A stretch of 64,000 bases of DNA from assembly GCA_945891505.1 (NCBI GenBank), contig CAMDDL010000002.1:62001-126000 (forward strand), in the 5' to 3' direction. The stretch's first letter is position 1. Each line of letters opens with the position of its first letter. The notes under the pieces were generated by a model. The model saw nothing but the letters and a program-made list of their open reading frames with translations, was not told the DNA's origin and made no database searches. Position numbers and translations under genes: made by a program. This DNA is from Maricaulis salignorans (GTDB lineage: Bacteria; Pseudomonadota; Alphaproteobacteria; Caulobacterales; Aquidulcibacteraceae). Of the stretch, positions 1-9,691 are shown piece by piece.

Positions 1-2487
1 GAAACCCCGCCCCAGCCGCCACGTGCTGCGACCAGCCAAAAGTGCGTGCGTGCAGGTGGTAAGCACAATGACCTCGACAATGTCGGCTACACCGCGCGCC
101 ACCACACCTTCTTTGAAATGCTGGGGAACTTCTCGTTCGGCGACTATTTCAAAGACCAAGCCATCAGCCATGCGTGGGAATTGCTGACCAAGGATTTTGG
201 CATTGATAAGTCAAAGCTGATTGTCACCGTCTATCACACCGATGACGAAGCCCGTGCCCTGTGGCGCAAGATTGCGGGCCTCAGCGATGATCGCATCATC
301 TCCATCCCCACCAGCGACAATTTCTGGTCGATGGGAGATACGGGCCCGTGCGGGCCGTGCAGCGAAATCTTTTATGACCATGGCGACCATATTTGGGGCG
401 GCGTGCCGGGCAGTGCGGAAGAAGATGGCGACCGCTGGATTGAGATCTGGAACCTCGTCTTCATGCAGTTTGAACGCCACGCTGATGGCAGCCAAACCAG
501 CCTGCCCAAGCCCAGCATCGATACCGGCATGGGGCTGGAACGTGTCTCGGCCGTACTGCAAGGCGTGCACGACAATTATGACATCGACCTGTTCAAGACC
601 CTGATTGCGGCGTCTGAAAACCTAACCGGCGTCAAGGCTGAAGGCGACAAGCGCGCAAGCCACCGTGTTATTGCCGACCATATCCGCGCGTCCAGTTTCT
701 TGATCGCCGATGGGGTGACGCCATCGAACGAAGGGCGCGGTTATGTGCTGCGCCGCATCATGCGCCGCGCCATGCGCCACGCCCATATGCTGGGCGCGAG
801 TGAGCCATTGTTACACCGCTTGGCCCCGGTCCTGATGCAAGAAATGGGCGGCGCTTATTCCGAATTGCGCCGTGCTGAGGCTTTCATCACCTCAACGCTC
901 GAGCAAGAAGAAGTTCGCTTCCGCCGAACCTTGGGCCGAGGCCTGTCCTTGTTGGACGAAGAGAGCGCGGGGCTGAAGCAGGGCCAAGAGCTGTCGGGCA
1001 AAGCTGCCTTCCAGCTTTATGACACCTATGGCTTCCCAGTGGATCTGACCCAAGACGTCTTGCGCGCACGCGGTATCGGCGTCGACATGACGGCCTTTAA
1101 TGCTGCAATGGACGAGCAAAAGGCATTAGCACGCGCCGCTTGGGCGGGCAGCGGCGAAGCTGGAACGGATGCAATTTGGCTGACCTTGAAAGACGAACAA
1201 GGCGGCAGCGAATTCCTTGGCTATAGCCAGAGCGAGGCCAGCGGCCAATTGGCAGCGATTGTGGTCGGCGGCGCAAAAGTCGACGCCCTCGCTGAAGGCG
1301 AGAGCGGCGAACTGGTGTTCAACCAAACCCCCTTCTACGCCGAAAGTGGCGGCCAAGCCGGTGATCAGGGCGTGATCCGCTTTGACAATGGTGCCGTCTT
1401 TGAAGTCGAAGACACCTTAAAGCGCGCTGGGGCCATCCATGGCCATAAGGGCAAGCTGGTGCAAGGCGGGATCAATGTCGGTGACGCCGCTTCATTGACC
1501 ATTGATGCGCCGCGCCGCAACGCCATCCGCGCCAACCACAGCGCGACGCACTTGATGCATGCCGCCCTGCAAAACGTTTTGGGCCCACATGTGACGCAGA
1601 AGGGCTCGCTGGTTGAAGCAGATCGTTTGCGCTTTGACTTTGCCCATGGTGCAGGCCTGTCGCGGGCAGAAATTGATGCCATTGAGGCTGAGGTAAACGC
1701 GGTGGTGCGGCAAAACACCGAAGCCTCCACCCGCTTGATGACGCCGGATGAAGCCATTGCCGAAGGCGCGATGGCATTGTTTGGTGAGAAATATGGCGAT
1801 GAAGTGCGCGTACTGGCCATGGGCCGCAAGCTCGATCACGCGCCGAAGTCCTATTCAGTCGAACTCTGCGGCGGCACCCATGTCGGCCGTACCGGTGACA
1901 TTGGCAGCTTTGTGATTGTCTCTGAAGGCGCAGTTGCCGCTGGCGTACGCCGGATTGAGGCCGCAACAGGCCAAGCCGCCCTCGATCACCTCAAGGCCGA
2001 AGCCGCGATTGCACGCGCAGCGGCTGAGCCCTTAAAGGCGCAATTACCAGACTTGCCAGCGCGGATTGAGGCGATGATTGCTGACCGTAAGCGGCTCGAA
2101 AAAGAACTGACCGACGCCAAGCAAAAGCTCGCTCTCGGCGGCGGCGGCGGTGCTGCGGCTGCCATTGAAGAAATCAACGGCGTTAAACTCGACGCCCGCA
2201 TCCTCGACGGCATTGGGGCTAAGGACTTGCGCCCCATGGTCAATGAAGCAATCCAGAAACTGGGTGGCGGTGTGGTCGCTTATGTCGCCGCAGCCGATGG
2301 GAAAGCCGCCATTGCGGTGGCCAGCACCGTGGCCAGCGTCAGCGCGGTGGATCTGGTCAAAGCCGCTGTGCTCGCCATGGGCGGGCAAGGCGGCGGCGGT
2401 AAGCCCGATTTTGCTCAAGGTGGTGCGCCGACAGCGGATGCAGCCTCTGCAGGCCTAGACGCCGTGAAAGCGGCCATGGCCAACTAG
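1..2487 (+). CDS. alaS: Alanyl-tRNA synthetase, 5'-truncated by the window edge
   Basis: Charges tRNA-Ala with alanine and deacylates mischarged tRNA, in the cytoplasm. The reading frame is open from base 1, so the start lies upstream; about 828 residues are visible and perhaps 50-60 are missing compared with the usual 870-880. The class II catalytic core is clear (motif [17 protein letters not shown] from base 43, then [14 protein letters not shown]). The editing domain shows HSATHLMH at 1537-1560 and CGGTH near 1867, which together supply the zinc and editing residues. The C-terminal DHHA1 region carries a glycine-rich [10 protein letters not shown] motif near 2380. A GTG at base 46 can mimic a start codon but lies inside the conserved core. 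The next gene begins on the base after the stop codon. Confidence 0.98.
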   Translation, partial: ETPPQPPRAATSQKCVRAGGKHNDLDNVGYTARHHTFFEMLGNFSFGDYFKDQAISHAWELLTKDFGIDKSKLIVTVYHTDDEARALWRKIAGLSDDRIISIPTSDNFWSMGDTGPCGPCSEIFYDHGDHIWGGVPGSAEEDGDRWIEIWNLVFMQFERHADGSQTSLPKPSIDTGMGLERVSAVLQGVHDNYDIDLFKTLIAASENLTGVKAEGDKRASHRVIADHIRASSFLIADGVTPSNEGRGYVLRRIMRRAMRHAHMLGASEPLLHRLAPVLMQEMGGAYSELRRAEAFITSTLEQEEVRFRRTLGRGLSLLDEESAGLKQGQELSGKAAFQLYDTYGFPVDLTQDVLRARGIGVDMTAFNAAMDEQKALARAAWAGSGEAGTDAIWLTLKDEQGGSEFLGYSQSEASGQLAAIVVGGAKVDALAEGESGELVFNQTPFYAESGGQAGDQGVIRFDNGAVFEVEDTLKRAGAIHGHKGKLVQGGINVGDAASLTIDAPRRNAIRANHSATHLMHAALQNVLGPHVTQKGSLVEADRLRFDFAHGAGLSRAEIDAIEAEVNAVVRQNTEASTRLMTPDEAIAEGAMALFGEKYGDEVRVLAMGRKLDHAPKSYSVELCGGTHVGRTGDIGSFVIVSEGAVAAGVRRIEAATGQAALDHLKAEAAIARAAAEPLKAQLPDLPARIEAMIADRKRLEKELTDAKQKLALGGGGGAAAAIEEINGVKLDARILDGIGAKDLRPMVNEAIQKLGGGVVAYVAAADGKAAIAVASTVASVSAVDLVKAAVLAMGGQGGGGKPDFAQGGAPTADAASAGLDAVKAAMAN

Positions 2488-2940
2488 ATGAAACAGCTCG
2501 ACTATCTGATCCTGATCCCGACCGATCCGACCTACGTTCCGAGTGACGAGCAAGCCGAAGCCGGTGCCGACGCACTGGAGGCTTTGCTGCCGCGTGCCGA
2601 CGAAGTCAGCTATGACATGTTCGATGATGTGCGCTTCATCGATGGTGGTGAGGCGTTTGAAGCCATCACCTGCCCGCTCTGCGGCAAGGATGCGCAAGCC
2701 TGGTGGGAAGGCGCGATGGATCAGGCCGCCGAGACCGAGTTTGAGGACTTGGCCGTCGTGGCCACCTGCTGTGGCGGGACAACCACGCTTAATGCGCTGA
2801 AGTATCAGCCAGCTGCGGCCTTTGCTCGCTTTACGCTGGTTGCAACCAATTCACGCGTCGAAACCCTCGCCCCCGAATCCCTTGCCCCGGTTGAGGCGGC
2901 GTTAGGCTGCGCTGTGCGTGTGGTGCGGCAGCGGGTTTAG
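2488..2940 (+). CDS. Hypothetical protein with CxxC and CC motifs
   Basis: I do not recognise the family. The 150-residue protein has no signal peptide or membrane helix, so it is probably cytoplasmic. It has an acidic N-terminal half, a CPLCGKD knuckle in the middle and a CCGGTT motif about 40 residues later; the four cysteines could bind a metal, but this is inference. The ATG follows the alaS stop codon with no spacer, so the gene is probably cotranscribed with alaS and translated by reinitiation. Codon use resembles its neighbours. It is a real gene on length, position and coding character, with function unknown. Confidence 0.75.
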   Translation: MKQLDYLILIPTDPTYVPSDEQAEAGADALEALLPRADEVSYDMFDDVRFIDGGEAFEAITCPLCGKDAQAWWEGAMDQAAETEFEDLAVVATCCGGTTTLNALKYQPAAAFARFTLVATNSRVETLAPESLAPVEAALGCAVRVVRQRV

Positions 2941-3009
2941 GGCCCCACCCCAAAAATTTTTCCCCAAATACCCGAATTGGCCCTTGCGTTTGCGGGTGGG
3001 CGACCACAC

Positions 3010-3393
3010 ATGCAGCGCATGACCGAAGAACACGCAACCACCGCCCCGACCGATGCTCCAGACTCCAACATGGGCTCTACCCCTGCCCGCTTTGCGAGCT
3101 TTGAGGAGTTTTATCCGTTTTATATTTCTGAGCACCAGAATGTGATCAGCCGCCGCCTGCATATTGTTGGCACAAGCCTTGTCTGCTTGTGTTTGCTGAT
3201 GGTCGTCCTTTGGGGCGTCGTGGGTGGCTTCCAATACTTAGTCGCCGCCCCAATCGTCGGCTATGGCTTTGCTTGGGTTGGCCATTATTTCTTCGAGAAG
3301 AATAAGCCAGCGACCTTCACCTATCCCGCTTGGAGCCTAATGGGCGACTTCCGGATGTTTGGTGAGACCATCATGGGCAAGCGCGCTTTCTAA
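3010..3393 (+). CDS. Mpo1-like (DUF962) membrane protein
   Basis: About 127 residues. It shows the DUF962/Mpo1 pattern: EHQNVISRRLHIVGTSL with spaced histidines, two hydrophobic segments, then GHYFFEKNKPATF. In yeast, Mpo1 is an iron-dependent dioxygenase of fatty-acid alpha-oxidation. The bacterial role is not established, and any similar lipid reaction here is inference. The frame is also open from a TTG at 2977, but the ATG at 3010 (or 3019) is a more likely start, since conserved sequence begins only near residue 20. No strong ribosome binding site decides between them. It lies 70 bases after the CxxC protein gene on the same strand. Confidence 0.8.
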   Translation: MQRMTEEHATTAPTDAPDSNMGSTPARFASFEEFYPFYISEHQNVISRRLHIVGTSLVCLCLLMVVLWGVVGGFQYLVAAPIVGYGFAWVGHYFFEKNKPATFTYPAWSLMGDFRMFGETIMGKRAF

Positions 3394-3476
3394 GCATCCA
3401 TCTACGCCGATAAACAACTTGCAGGGGGCGATCATCATGCATTGCCCCCTCGCCCAAGCAGCCCTATTTTAGGGCC

Positions 3477-4265
3477 ATGCTGATTCTTCTCTCCCCCGCC
3501 AAAAACCTTAATTACGAGCCGGTTTCTCAAGACCTGCCTGCAACCAAGCCACGCTTGGAAGTTGATATTGCAACGCTCGCCAAAGTAACGGCCAGATTGA
3601 AGCGATCCGACATCGCCAAGCTGATGCATTTGTCGGACAATTTGGCGGATTTAAACTACCAGCGCTTTCAAGCGTTTGACCCGGGCCTCGACGGGCCTGA
3701 TGTGCTGCAAGCCGCTTTGGCGTTCAATGGCGATGTGTATCAAGGCTTACAGGCGCGCGATTTAAGCGCCGAGGATTTGAACTGGGCGCAGGACCATGTC
3801 CGCATCCTGTCGGGCCTGTATGGCCTATTACGCCCGCTCGACGTCATAGCGCCTTATCGTTTGGAGATGGGCACACGCCTGAAGACCCGACGCGGCGAGA
3901 GCCTCTATGACTTTTGGGGCGACCGCATCTCTAAGGCGATCAATGCCGACTTAGTGGGCCAAGCTGCGCCTATCGTGCTTAACCTTGCCTCCACCGAATA
4001 TTTCAGCGCCGTTTCCAAGAAAGCGTTGCAAGCGCGGGTCATTACAGCGAACTTCAAAGAGATTAAGGATGGCGAGGCCCGCGTGTTGAGCTTCTATGCC
4101 AAGCGGGCACGCGGCACGATGGCGCGTTTTTGCATTGAAAATCGCATCACCGATCCCGAAGCCATCAAAGCTTTTGACATGGATGGCTATCGCTATGACG
4201 CGGCAAGTTCCAAAGCGGATTGGTTGGTGTTCTCGCGCCCTCAACCACCGGGCAAGGTGGGCTGA
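3477..4265 (+). CDS. yaaA: YaaA/UPF0246 peroxide stress protein
   Basis: The 262-residue protein starts with the family hallmark MLILLSPAKNLNYEP and has the expected full length. Internal family motifs include LSGLYGLLRPLDVIAPYRLEMG and NLASTEYFSAV. In E. coli, YaaA lowers free intracellular iron during hydrogen peroxide stress and binds DNA; that role is taken from the family. It is cytoplasmic. A short hairpin with arms GCCCTA/TAGGGC (3461-3475) lies directly before the ATG and covers the likely ribosome binding region. The downstream patatin gene starts five bases after the stop, so the two probably form one unit. Confidence 0.95.
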   Translation: MLILLSPAKNLNYEPVSQDLPATKPRLEVDIATLAKVTARLKRSDIAKLMHLSDNLADLNYQRFQAFDPGLDGPDVLQAALAFNGDVYQGLQARDLSAEDLNWAQDHVRILSGLYGLLRPLDVIAPYRLEMGTRLKTRRGESLYDFWGDRISKAINADLVGQAAPIVLNLASTEYFSAVSKKALQARVITANFKEIKDGEARVLSFYAKRARGTMARFCIENRITDPEAIKAFDMDGYRYDAASSKADWLVFSRPQPPGKVG

Positions 4266-4270
4266 ACCCG

Positions 4271-5305
4271 ATGGCCAAGCCTGCCCTCAACATCGCGCTG
4301 CAAGGTGGTGGCTCTCACGGGGCGTTTGCCTGGGGGATTTTGGATGGTCTCCTCGAAGAAGATCGGTTTGATATTGCCGCCATCACCGCAACCAGCGCCG
4401 GGGCGATGAATGCTGTTGTCTGCGCCCATGGCTTGCGAACGGGCGGGAACGCGGGTGCGCGCGCGGCGCTGGCGCGCTTTTGGCAGAAGATCAGCACGAC
4501 GCGTGGGCCCTTCAGTCCGGTCAGCCTAAACGCTATCCGCAAAGCTTTTGACCCATTCGGCCTCTTCAAGGCGGCAAGCTTTCAATGGTTTGATGCACTG
4601 ACAAGCGTGGCAAGCCCCTATGAGTTTAATCCTTGGAATTTCAATCCCTTGCGAGACACTCTTCAGGAGGTGGTTGACTTCGAAAGCTTAGCAAAAGATC
4701 CACCATTCAAGCTCTTTATTGCCGCAACCAATGTCAAAAGTGGGCGGGCGAAAGTGTTTCGCACCCATGAGGTCAGTGCCGATGTGACCTTGGCTTCGGC
4801 CTGCCTGCCCTATTTGTTTCAAGCCGTGGAAGTGGATGGGCAGGCCTATTGGGATGGCGGCTATATGGCCAATCCAGCGCTCTGGCCCCTCTTCTATGAA
4901 GCGGGCTTACCCGACGAGTTGCTGCTATGTGCATTGAACCCACAGACGCTCGACACCGTGCCAAAGACCAGTGCGGCGATCATGGACCGCTTAAACGAGA
5001 TCACCTTCAACGCCAGCTTGATCGCAGAATTGCGCGCCATCGCCTTTGTCCAGCGCCTTCTCGAGGATGAGGAGATGGGCGATAAACTGAAGGACCGCTA
5101 TCGGGACGTGAAAGTCCACGCAATAAAGGCAGATGACGCGCTGAAGGGCTTGGGGGCTGCGAGCAAATTCAATACCGACTGGGACTTTCTAACCGGCCTT
5201 CGCGATCATGGCCGGGCAGCGTGGAAAGAATGGTCCAACCAATGTGGAACAGCGGTCGGGCACCACAGCACAGTGGACTTGGCGAAAGACTTCCTAGACC
5301 GCTAG
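4271..5305 (+). CDS. Patatin-like phospholipase
   Basis: A 344-residue serine hydrolase of the patatin family, predicted to cleave acyl esters of phospholipids or other lipids. The oxyanion-hole motif GGGSHGAF is at residues 12-19, the nucleophile Ser42 lies in ATSAG, and the catalytic Asp195 is in a DGGY motif. The usual GxSxG has Ala in place of the first Gly. There is no signal peptide, so it probably acts in the cytoplasm or at the inner membrane face. The ATG at 4271 follows yaaA by five bases and directly precedes the conserved N-terminus; the frame is open further upstream but only inside yaaA. The 3' end overlaps the convergent MFS gene by four bases. Confidence 0.9.
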   Translation: MAKPALNIALQGGGSHGAFAWGILDGLLEEDRFDIAAITATSAGAMNAVVCAHGLRTGGNAGARAALARFWQKISTTRGPFSPVSLNAIRKAFDPFGLFKAASFQWFDALTSVASPYEFNPWNFNPLRDTLQEVVDFESLAKDPPFKLFIAATNVKSGRAKVFRTHEVSADVTLASACLPYLFQAVEVDGQAYWDGGYMANPALWPLFYEAGLPDELLLCALNPQTLDTVPKTSAAIMDRLNEITFNASLIAELRAIAFVQRLLEDEEMGDKLKDRYRDVKVHAIKADDALKGLGAASKFNTDWDFLTGLRDHGRAAWKEWSNQCGTAVGHHSTVDLAKDFLDR

Positions 5306-6567
5306 GCTTTGCTATCGTCTTCTTCTTCGCCTTCCACCAATACCCGGCCCTTGGTCTCTGGTAAGAAAGCGATGGCGATGAGCGCTAAGACCACCAACGG
5401 CATAATAGCGATCAGAGCGTGGCCTAGCCCTCCTAAGACTGGGATGAGGAAAGCGACCAAACTCCCGCCCACGATCGCACCACCACTGGCCCCGATTTCA
5501 GATGTACCGGCAACGGTGGCGCGCGCTTTAGTAGGAATGAGCTCGGTCATGGTGGCACGAAGCGCAACGGATGCCGCAAACCAGGCCATATAGCCAAGGC
5601 TTAGCGAGGCCCCGACGAGGCCAAACTGGCTGCTGCCATAGACGCCTGAAAGCCCAAGGACACAGATTAGTGTGGCAGTCAGAGCAACCGGCTTACGCCC
5701 GAAGCGATCCGCCAATCGCCCACCGAGGAAGGTTCCGGCCAGACCAATCAGACCAGCAGCAAATGAAACCAACGCTACTTGGCTTGGCTCCCACTTTGCA
5801 ACCGACTGCAGATATTGGGAATTGTAAGACAAGGCGGGCGAGATCGGTAGCCAGAACAAGAAATAAGCAATCCCAATCAGGATCACGGGCCGACGATGGG
5901 TGCGGATCAGCGCAAACGGATCGGCTTGCTTAGCCCGACTTGCCGCGACAAACGCCGCACTTTCGGGCAGCGCCAACCGCCAGATGATGGACAAAAGTGC
6001 CGGCACAGCGCCTGCTGCATACATCCAGCGCCACGCATCAGGCTGGTCGGCAAAGGTGCCATAGGCCACTAAGGCCACACCATCGCCAGAGGCCCCTAAC
6101 AGCGCCAACAGCCCCAGCATCCAAGCCCGCGCGCGTGCTGGAGCTGCTTCTGCCAATAGCACCACGGCCAATAATTCGTCGACCATGGTGAACAAGCGGG
6201 TGAGAAAGAGGCCGGTGGCCAGCATTACCGCATTTTGTGCGAAAGCGGTTAGCAAAGCGGATGCTGAGAACCCCAAAATCGCTGCAAGGAACAGCGGCTT
6301 TCGGCCAATCCTATCAGCCATCAAGGTCAACATTACGGCAGGAATTGCCCCGATCTTGGCAATCGTACCGATCAAAACCGAGGCCTGATCATCATAGCCA
6401 AATGCCTGTTGGAATTGTGGGAGGGCAAGGGTGGATAGTTGGAAATCATACCGGCTGGCCATAAAGGCGGTGCCGACCACAAACAGCAGGAACCAGACGT
6501 CCTTCTCAATCTTCGGACGACCGCTGTTGCCCGGCGAACTTGACCCTGGTGGTGCCTCGGCACGCAT
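5302..6567 (-). CDS. MFS transporter (sugar/metabolite porter type)
   Basis: A 421-residue inner-membrane protein with about 12 hydrophobic segments. The loop motif DRIGRKP occurs between helices 2 and 3 and is repeated as DRFGRKPVAL in the second half, which is typical of the metabolite:proton symporter and sugar porter branches. The substrate cannot be read from sequence. The ATG is preceded by GAGGG at a seven-base spacing. A charged C-terminal tail rich in Glu and Asp ends the protein. It is convergent with the patatin gene and the stop codons overlap. Confidence 0.88.
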   Translation of the reverse strand: MRAEAPPGSSSPGNSGRPKIEKDVWFLLFVVGTAFMASRYDFQLSTLALPQFQQAFGYDDQASVLIGTIAKIGAIPAVMLTLMADRIGRKPLFLAAILGFSASALLTAFAQNAVMLATGLFLTRLFTMVDELLAVVLLAEAAPARARAWMLGLLALLGASGDGVALVAYGTFADQPDAWRWMYAAGAVPALLSIIWRLALPESAAFVAASRAKQADPFALIRTHRRPVILIGIAYFLFWLPISPALSYNSQYLQSVAKWEPSQVALVSFAAGLIGLAGTFLGGRLADRFGRKPVALTATLICVLGLSGVYGSSQFGLVGASLSLGYMAWFAASVALRATMTELIPTKARATVAGTSEIGASGGAIVGGSLVAFLIPVLGGLGHALIAIMPLVVLALIAIAFLPETKGRVLVEGEEEDDSKA

Positions 6568-6698
6568 TGAAATTCCCTCAGCTTTTATCGTGATTAGGCG
6601 GGCTGTGCGCGTTTATATGCCGCCAGATTTCTTGGCTAACCTTAGCTTAGTTTTTTGGTACTTGTCGCCTGCCCAGACCGTCCGACGACTGCAAAGTT

Positions 6699-7364
6699 TT
6701 AGTCGATAGGCCGAAAACACTCTGCGTCATCGTGACTGACCTTATTGACCCGATCGCTGACTTGCCTCGGCACCATAAATCCATCAAGTGGCGGAATTAA
6801 AAGCTGTTTTAGGGTGTCAGATGGGGTGCTGGCTTTCAACCAAATTGGCCAGTTAGTCGGCTCGATCACAACGGGAAAACGGTCATGCAGATTTCGAAAA
6901 TCATCTGTTGCAGCCGTGGTGACAATGCTCATGGACAAGAGAAGTCCACCCTCCTCGTCCTTGGCAGCCTCCCATAGGCCCGCAAAAGCAACAGGCTGCC
7001 CGTCTGGCCGTGCGATGAAGTAAGGCGTGCGCATCTTGCCCTCGCGCTTCCACTCATAAAAGCCATCTGCGGGGATCAAGCAGCGCTTGCGCGCAAAGGC
7101 GGTGCGGAACGCTGGTTTGTCAGCCACGGTCTCGCCACGGGCATTGAACAAGGGCCCTGTTGGTGGGTCTTTGGCCATCCAAGCCGGCCGCAGCCCCCAC
7201 CGGGCTTGTAATATCCGGGTATCACCTGCCTTGCCAATCGCAACCATCGGGGCAAGCTGGGTTGGGGCTACGTTCCAGCGCGGGGCCAGATTTGGCCTGT
7301 CAGCCGACCCAAATAGGGTCGCCATCGCATCTACTGGCAATGTTACGGCGTATCGTCCACACAT
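6699..7364 (-). CDS. SRAP (YedK/HMCES) abasic-site protein
   Basis: Forms a stable DNA-protein crosslink at abasic sites in single-stranded DNA, shielding them from cleavage. I start it at 7364 because the catalytic residue must be Cys2, exposed after Met removal (MCGRYA); an in-frame ATG nine bases further upstream would bury it. Other family residues are present: the Asn in FNARGET, the Glu in GFYEWK and the His in LHDRFPVVI. Its 221 residues match the family length. It is divergent from the Nudix gene with only 23 bases between the start codons, so their promoters must overlap each other or coding DNA. No LexA-type box is visible here. Confidence 0.95.
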   Translation of the reverse strand: MCGRYAVTLPVDAMATLFGSADRPNLAPRWNVAPTQLAPMVAIGKAGDTRILQARWGLRPAWMAKDPPTGPLFNARGETVADKPAFRTAFARKRCLIPADGFYEWKREGKMRTPYFIARPDGQPVAFAGLWEAAKDEEGGLLLSMSIVTTAATDDFRNLHDRFPVVIEPTNWPIWLKASTPSDTLKQLLIPPLDGFMVPRQVSDRVNKVSHDDAECFRPID

Positions 7365-7387
7365 GGCTTCCATGCTAGCACAAAGCC

Positions 7388-7834
7388 ATGACCCTGGAAG
7401 CCAAACCTGTCCCCGTCCCTGCGGTTGGTATCGTCTGTTTCAACGACGACGGCCACGTCCTCTTGATCCGTCGCGGTACGCCCCCTCGGCAAGGGGAATG
7501 GTCTATTCCCGGTGGCAAACTGGAATGGGGCGAAAGGGCAGTTGACGCAGCCTTGCGGGAGTTGGCGGAAGAAACTGGCGTCATGGCCGAAATACTTGGT
7601 CTAATCGACGTGGTAGACGGTATCTTCACCAGCCGCAGCACGGGCGATGTTACACGTCATTATGTGCTGATCGACTATGTCGCCCGCTATCAATCTGGGG
7701 CAGTCATAGCGGGCGATGACGCCAGCGAGGCGCGCTTCGTGGCACTTGATACCCTCAAAAGCCATGGCTTATGGGAAGAAACCACCCGCATCATTCACGC
7801 AGGCCATCGTCTTTGGCGCGCGGCGCAGAGATAG
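7388..7834 (+). CDS. Nudix hydrolase
   Basis: A 148-residue pyrophosphohydrolase. The Nudix box is complete and correctly spaced (G-x5-E-x7-REUxEExGU), running from the GK of GGKLEWGE to REL and EETG. The N-terminal strand before it, with GIVCFNDDGHVLLIRRG, resembles NUDT1/ADP-ribose pyrophosphatase-type sequences. The exact nucleotide substrate cannot be told. It starts 23 bases from the divergent SRAP gene. Both can be read as maintenance functions (damaged nucleotides and damaged DNA), though the link rests on position only. It converges on the GT-C gene, with two bases between the stop codons. Confidence 0.93.
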   Translation: MTLEAKPVPVPAVGIVCFNDDGHVLLIRRGTPPRQGEWSIPGGKLEWGERAVDAALRELAEETGVMAEILGLIDVVDGIFTSRSTGDVTRHYVLIDYVARYQSGAVIAGDDASEARFVALDTLKSHGLWEETTRIIHAGHRLWRAAQR

Positions 7835-7836
7835 AG

Positions 7837-9426
7837 TTAAGGGTTACGCTCACACAATTGATCGTTCGGCCGCTTGCCCTTCAAACGCCAAGCGAATTGG
7901 CGATAGCCCAAAGGCTTGTCAAAGCGGTAATGCTTACCAAACCAAGCGTCAAAGTCGGGATCTTCGCGCAGATAAGTCAAAGTATTAAAGCTGACCAATC
8001 GATTGGCAAAGACGCGGCCATATTCTTCAATCACGACATCGGGCGGTCGACAGGTTAGGTCAGCCACATATTCCCGCCTTACCCGATCAAGCTCCATCTT
8101 GCGGAAGGACTCTTTCTTCGGATCGGCTTGGGGGACCTCCAGACCGACCAACATCCACATGCCATAATGGCGCGAAATGATGGGCCGTTCGAGAATTCGC
8201 ACGATATAGAATGCGTGCTCGGGCGAAATCGAAAGGACGGCGATCCGGCTATCTTGAGGCTCATTCTTCACAAACTTGCGCAAGGTCGGGAAAACTGGCT
8301 GGCCCTTGGTCAATAGGACACGATCGATAGGCTTATAGATCGCTTGATGGGACAGGATCGCCAGACCAATAGCGGCAAGCGCTGCCACCACCCACCGACG
8401 CTCTGCCACCATTTTTGCGCCAATGCTTACCACCAGCATCAGGGATAGGCCTTGTGCCGCCAACATATGATAGCGCCAGCCCTTCATCTGCAACCAAATT
8501 GCCAACAGCATGGCCGTTAGGGTAACCAAAAGCCCAAGCGTGAGTGAGCGCTTGTCCCAAGCCAATAGCGCCATGACAAAGGGCACAATGGCAAAGCTAG
8601 TCGTGCCTAAAATGAAGCCCAAGCGCTTGCTTGGCGCAAGCTGCATGACGGGTCCAAAGTTAGAATAAGCCACCATCACCATCGGCACGATGCGCGAAAA
8701 GAAGTCTTGGGCAAATAGTAACAATGCCACGGTGTAAAGCACTGCTGCGGCCCCGAGCCCCAAGGTTTCAAACCGGATTGGCCGATAGGCGCGACGCAGA
8801 CGCGCCATCATGCACCCTTCAATCAACAAAGGAACCAGCACAAAAACGTGCTTAAGTGCAAAGCCATAGGCTGAAAATGCCAGCGTAATCAAAAGGGCCG
8901 CAGAGGAAATCGGCTTGCCTTCCATTCGGGCAACCGCCAGCGTCGTCCAAAGGATGGAAGCGACAAAGAACGCATGCTCCCGCTGCCCCGTCTCACCCAA
9001 GGGCAAAATCAGATAAGATACCGCCATCGCCAACAAAATGACCTGACGTTGGCCAAGCGAAATCAAGTCGCGCGTCAGCCTGTTGAACGTCCACAACGCC
9101 GCCATTGCCAAACCTGTGACGCCGACTGCCAAGACTTGGTACGCTGAGACACCCAGCATTTGGCTCAAATAATGCCACGGCAATGCCGCCCAAAACCACA
9201 AAGGTGGATTGGTCTCAATCACATCTTGATAAATGACTTTGCCCTGCGCGACTTGTTCCGCGACATACAAACGCCAGACGATATCGCCAGTAGGGGTCAG
9301 CTGCAGCATCGCCCACAACCCGGCAATCAGGATCCCGGCCAAAGCCAGACTGAATAAAGCCGTCGTGGTTGTTTGAGACCAAGTGGCCGACCGTGGGCCG
9401 GACAAGAGGGACGTGGTAAGTGTCAT
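7837..9426 (-). CDS. GT-C fold membrane glycosyltransferase-like protein (paralogue 1)
   Basis: A 529-residue polytopic membrane protein. The first helix leads into GDIVWRLYVAEQ followed by ETNPPLWFWAALP, the first periplasmic-loop signature of GT-C enzymes that use polyprenyl-phosphate sugars (PMT/ArnT/Rgt-like). About ten further hydrophobic segments precede a soluble C-terminal domain of roughly 140 residues. It is clearly paralogous to the protein at 10407-11960: both share the N-terminal motif and a C-terminal block containing DSRI, ISRHYGMWM/WSRYYAMWM and LREDPDF/LSEDPAF. The likely job is transfer of a lipid-linked sugar to a surface glycan. The acceptor is unknown. A 265-base divergent spacer separates it from the methyltransferase gene. 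Confidence 0.75.
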   Translation of the reverse strand: MTLTTSLLSGPRSATWSQTTTTALFSLALAGILIAGLWAMLQLTPTGDIVWRLYVAEQVAQGKVIYQDVIETNPPLWFWAALPWHYLSQMLGVSAYQVLAVGVTGLAMAALWTFNRLTRDLISLGQRQVILLAMAVSYLILPLGETGQREHAFFVASILWTTLAVARMEGKPISSAALLITLAFSAYGFALKHVFVLVPLLIEGCMMARLRRAYRPIRFETLGLGAAAVLYTVALLLFAQDFFSRIVPMVMVAYSNFGPVMQLAPSKRLGFILGTTSFAIVPFVMALLAWDKRSLTLGLLVTLTAMLLAIWLQMKGWRYHMLAAQGLSLMLVVSIGAKMVAERRWVVAALAAIGLAILSHQAIYKPIDRVLLTKGQPVFPTLRKFVKNEPQDSRIAVLSISPEHAFYIVRILERPIISRHYGMWMLVGLEVPQADPKKESFRKMELDRVRREYVADLTCRPPDVVIEEYGRVFANRLVSFNTLTYLREDPDFDAWFGKHYRFDKPLGYRQFAWRLKGKRPNDQLCERNP

Positions 9427-9691
9427 GGGCGACCGAGTTCTGACTGGGTTGATTTAGTTCGATTGTTGGATGGACGCGCGCGCTGTAGCAGGTCCTTAGC
9501 CAAGCTAGAACAGCGAAAACTGCGTAACTTCGCTCTTTTGGCGGATTTTCTAAGCAGAATTGCATTGCTGCCGCAAATTAATGCATAAAATTACAGCTAA
9601 TGCTGACTTGTTAATCCACTGTCATCCTAGCCTTTGCTATGGGAGCCAAGTTAAGTCCATCTTTGATTTCGATGGCAGGGAGCCCGCGTGC

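Noticed and set aside
2977-3009. TTG start for the Mpo1-like protein at 2977
   Set aside because: The added residues are not conserved and no ribosome site supports it; ATG at 3010 preferred.
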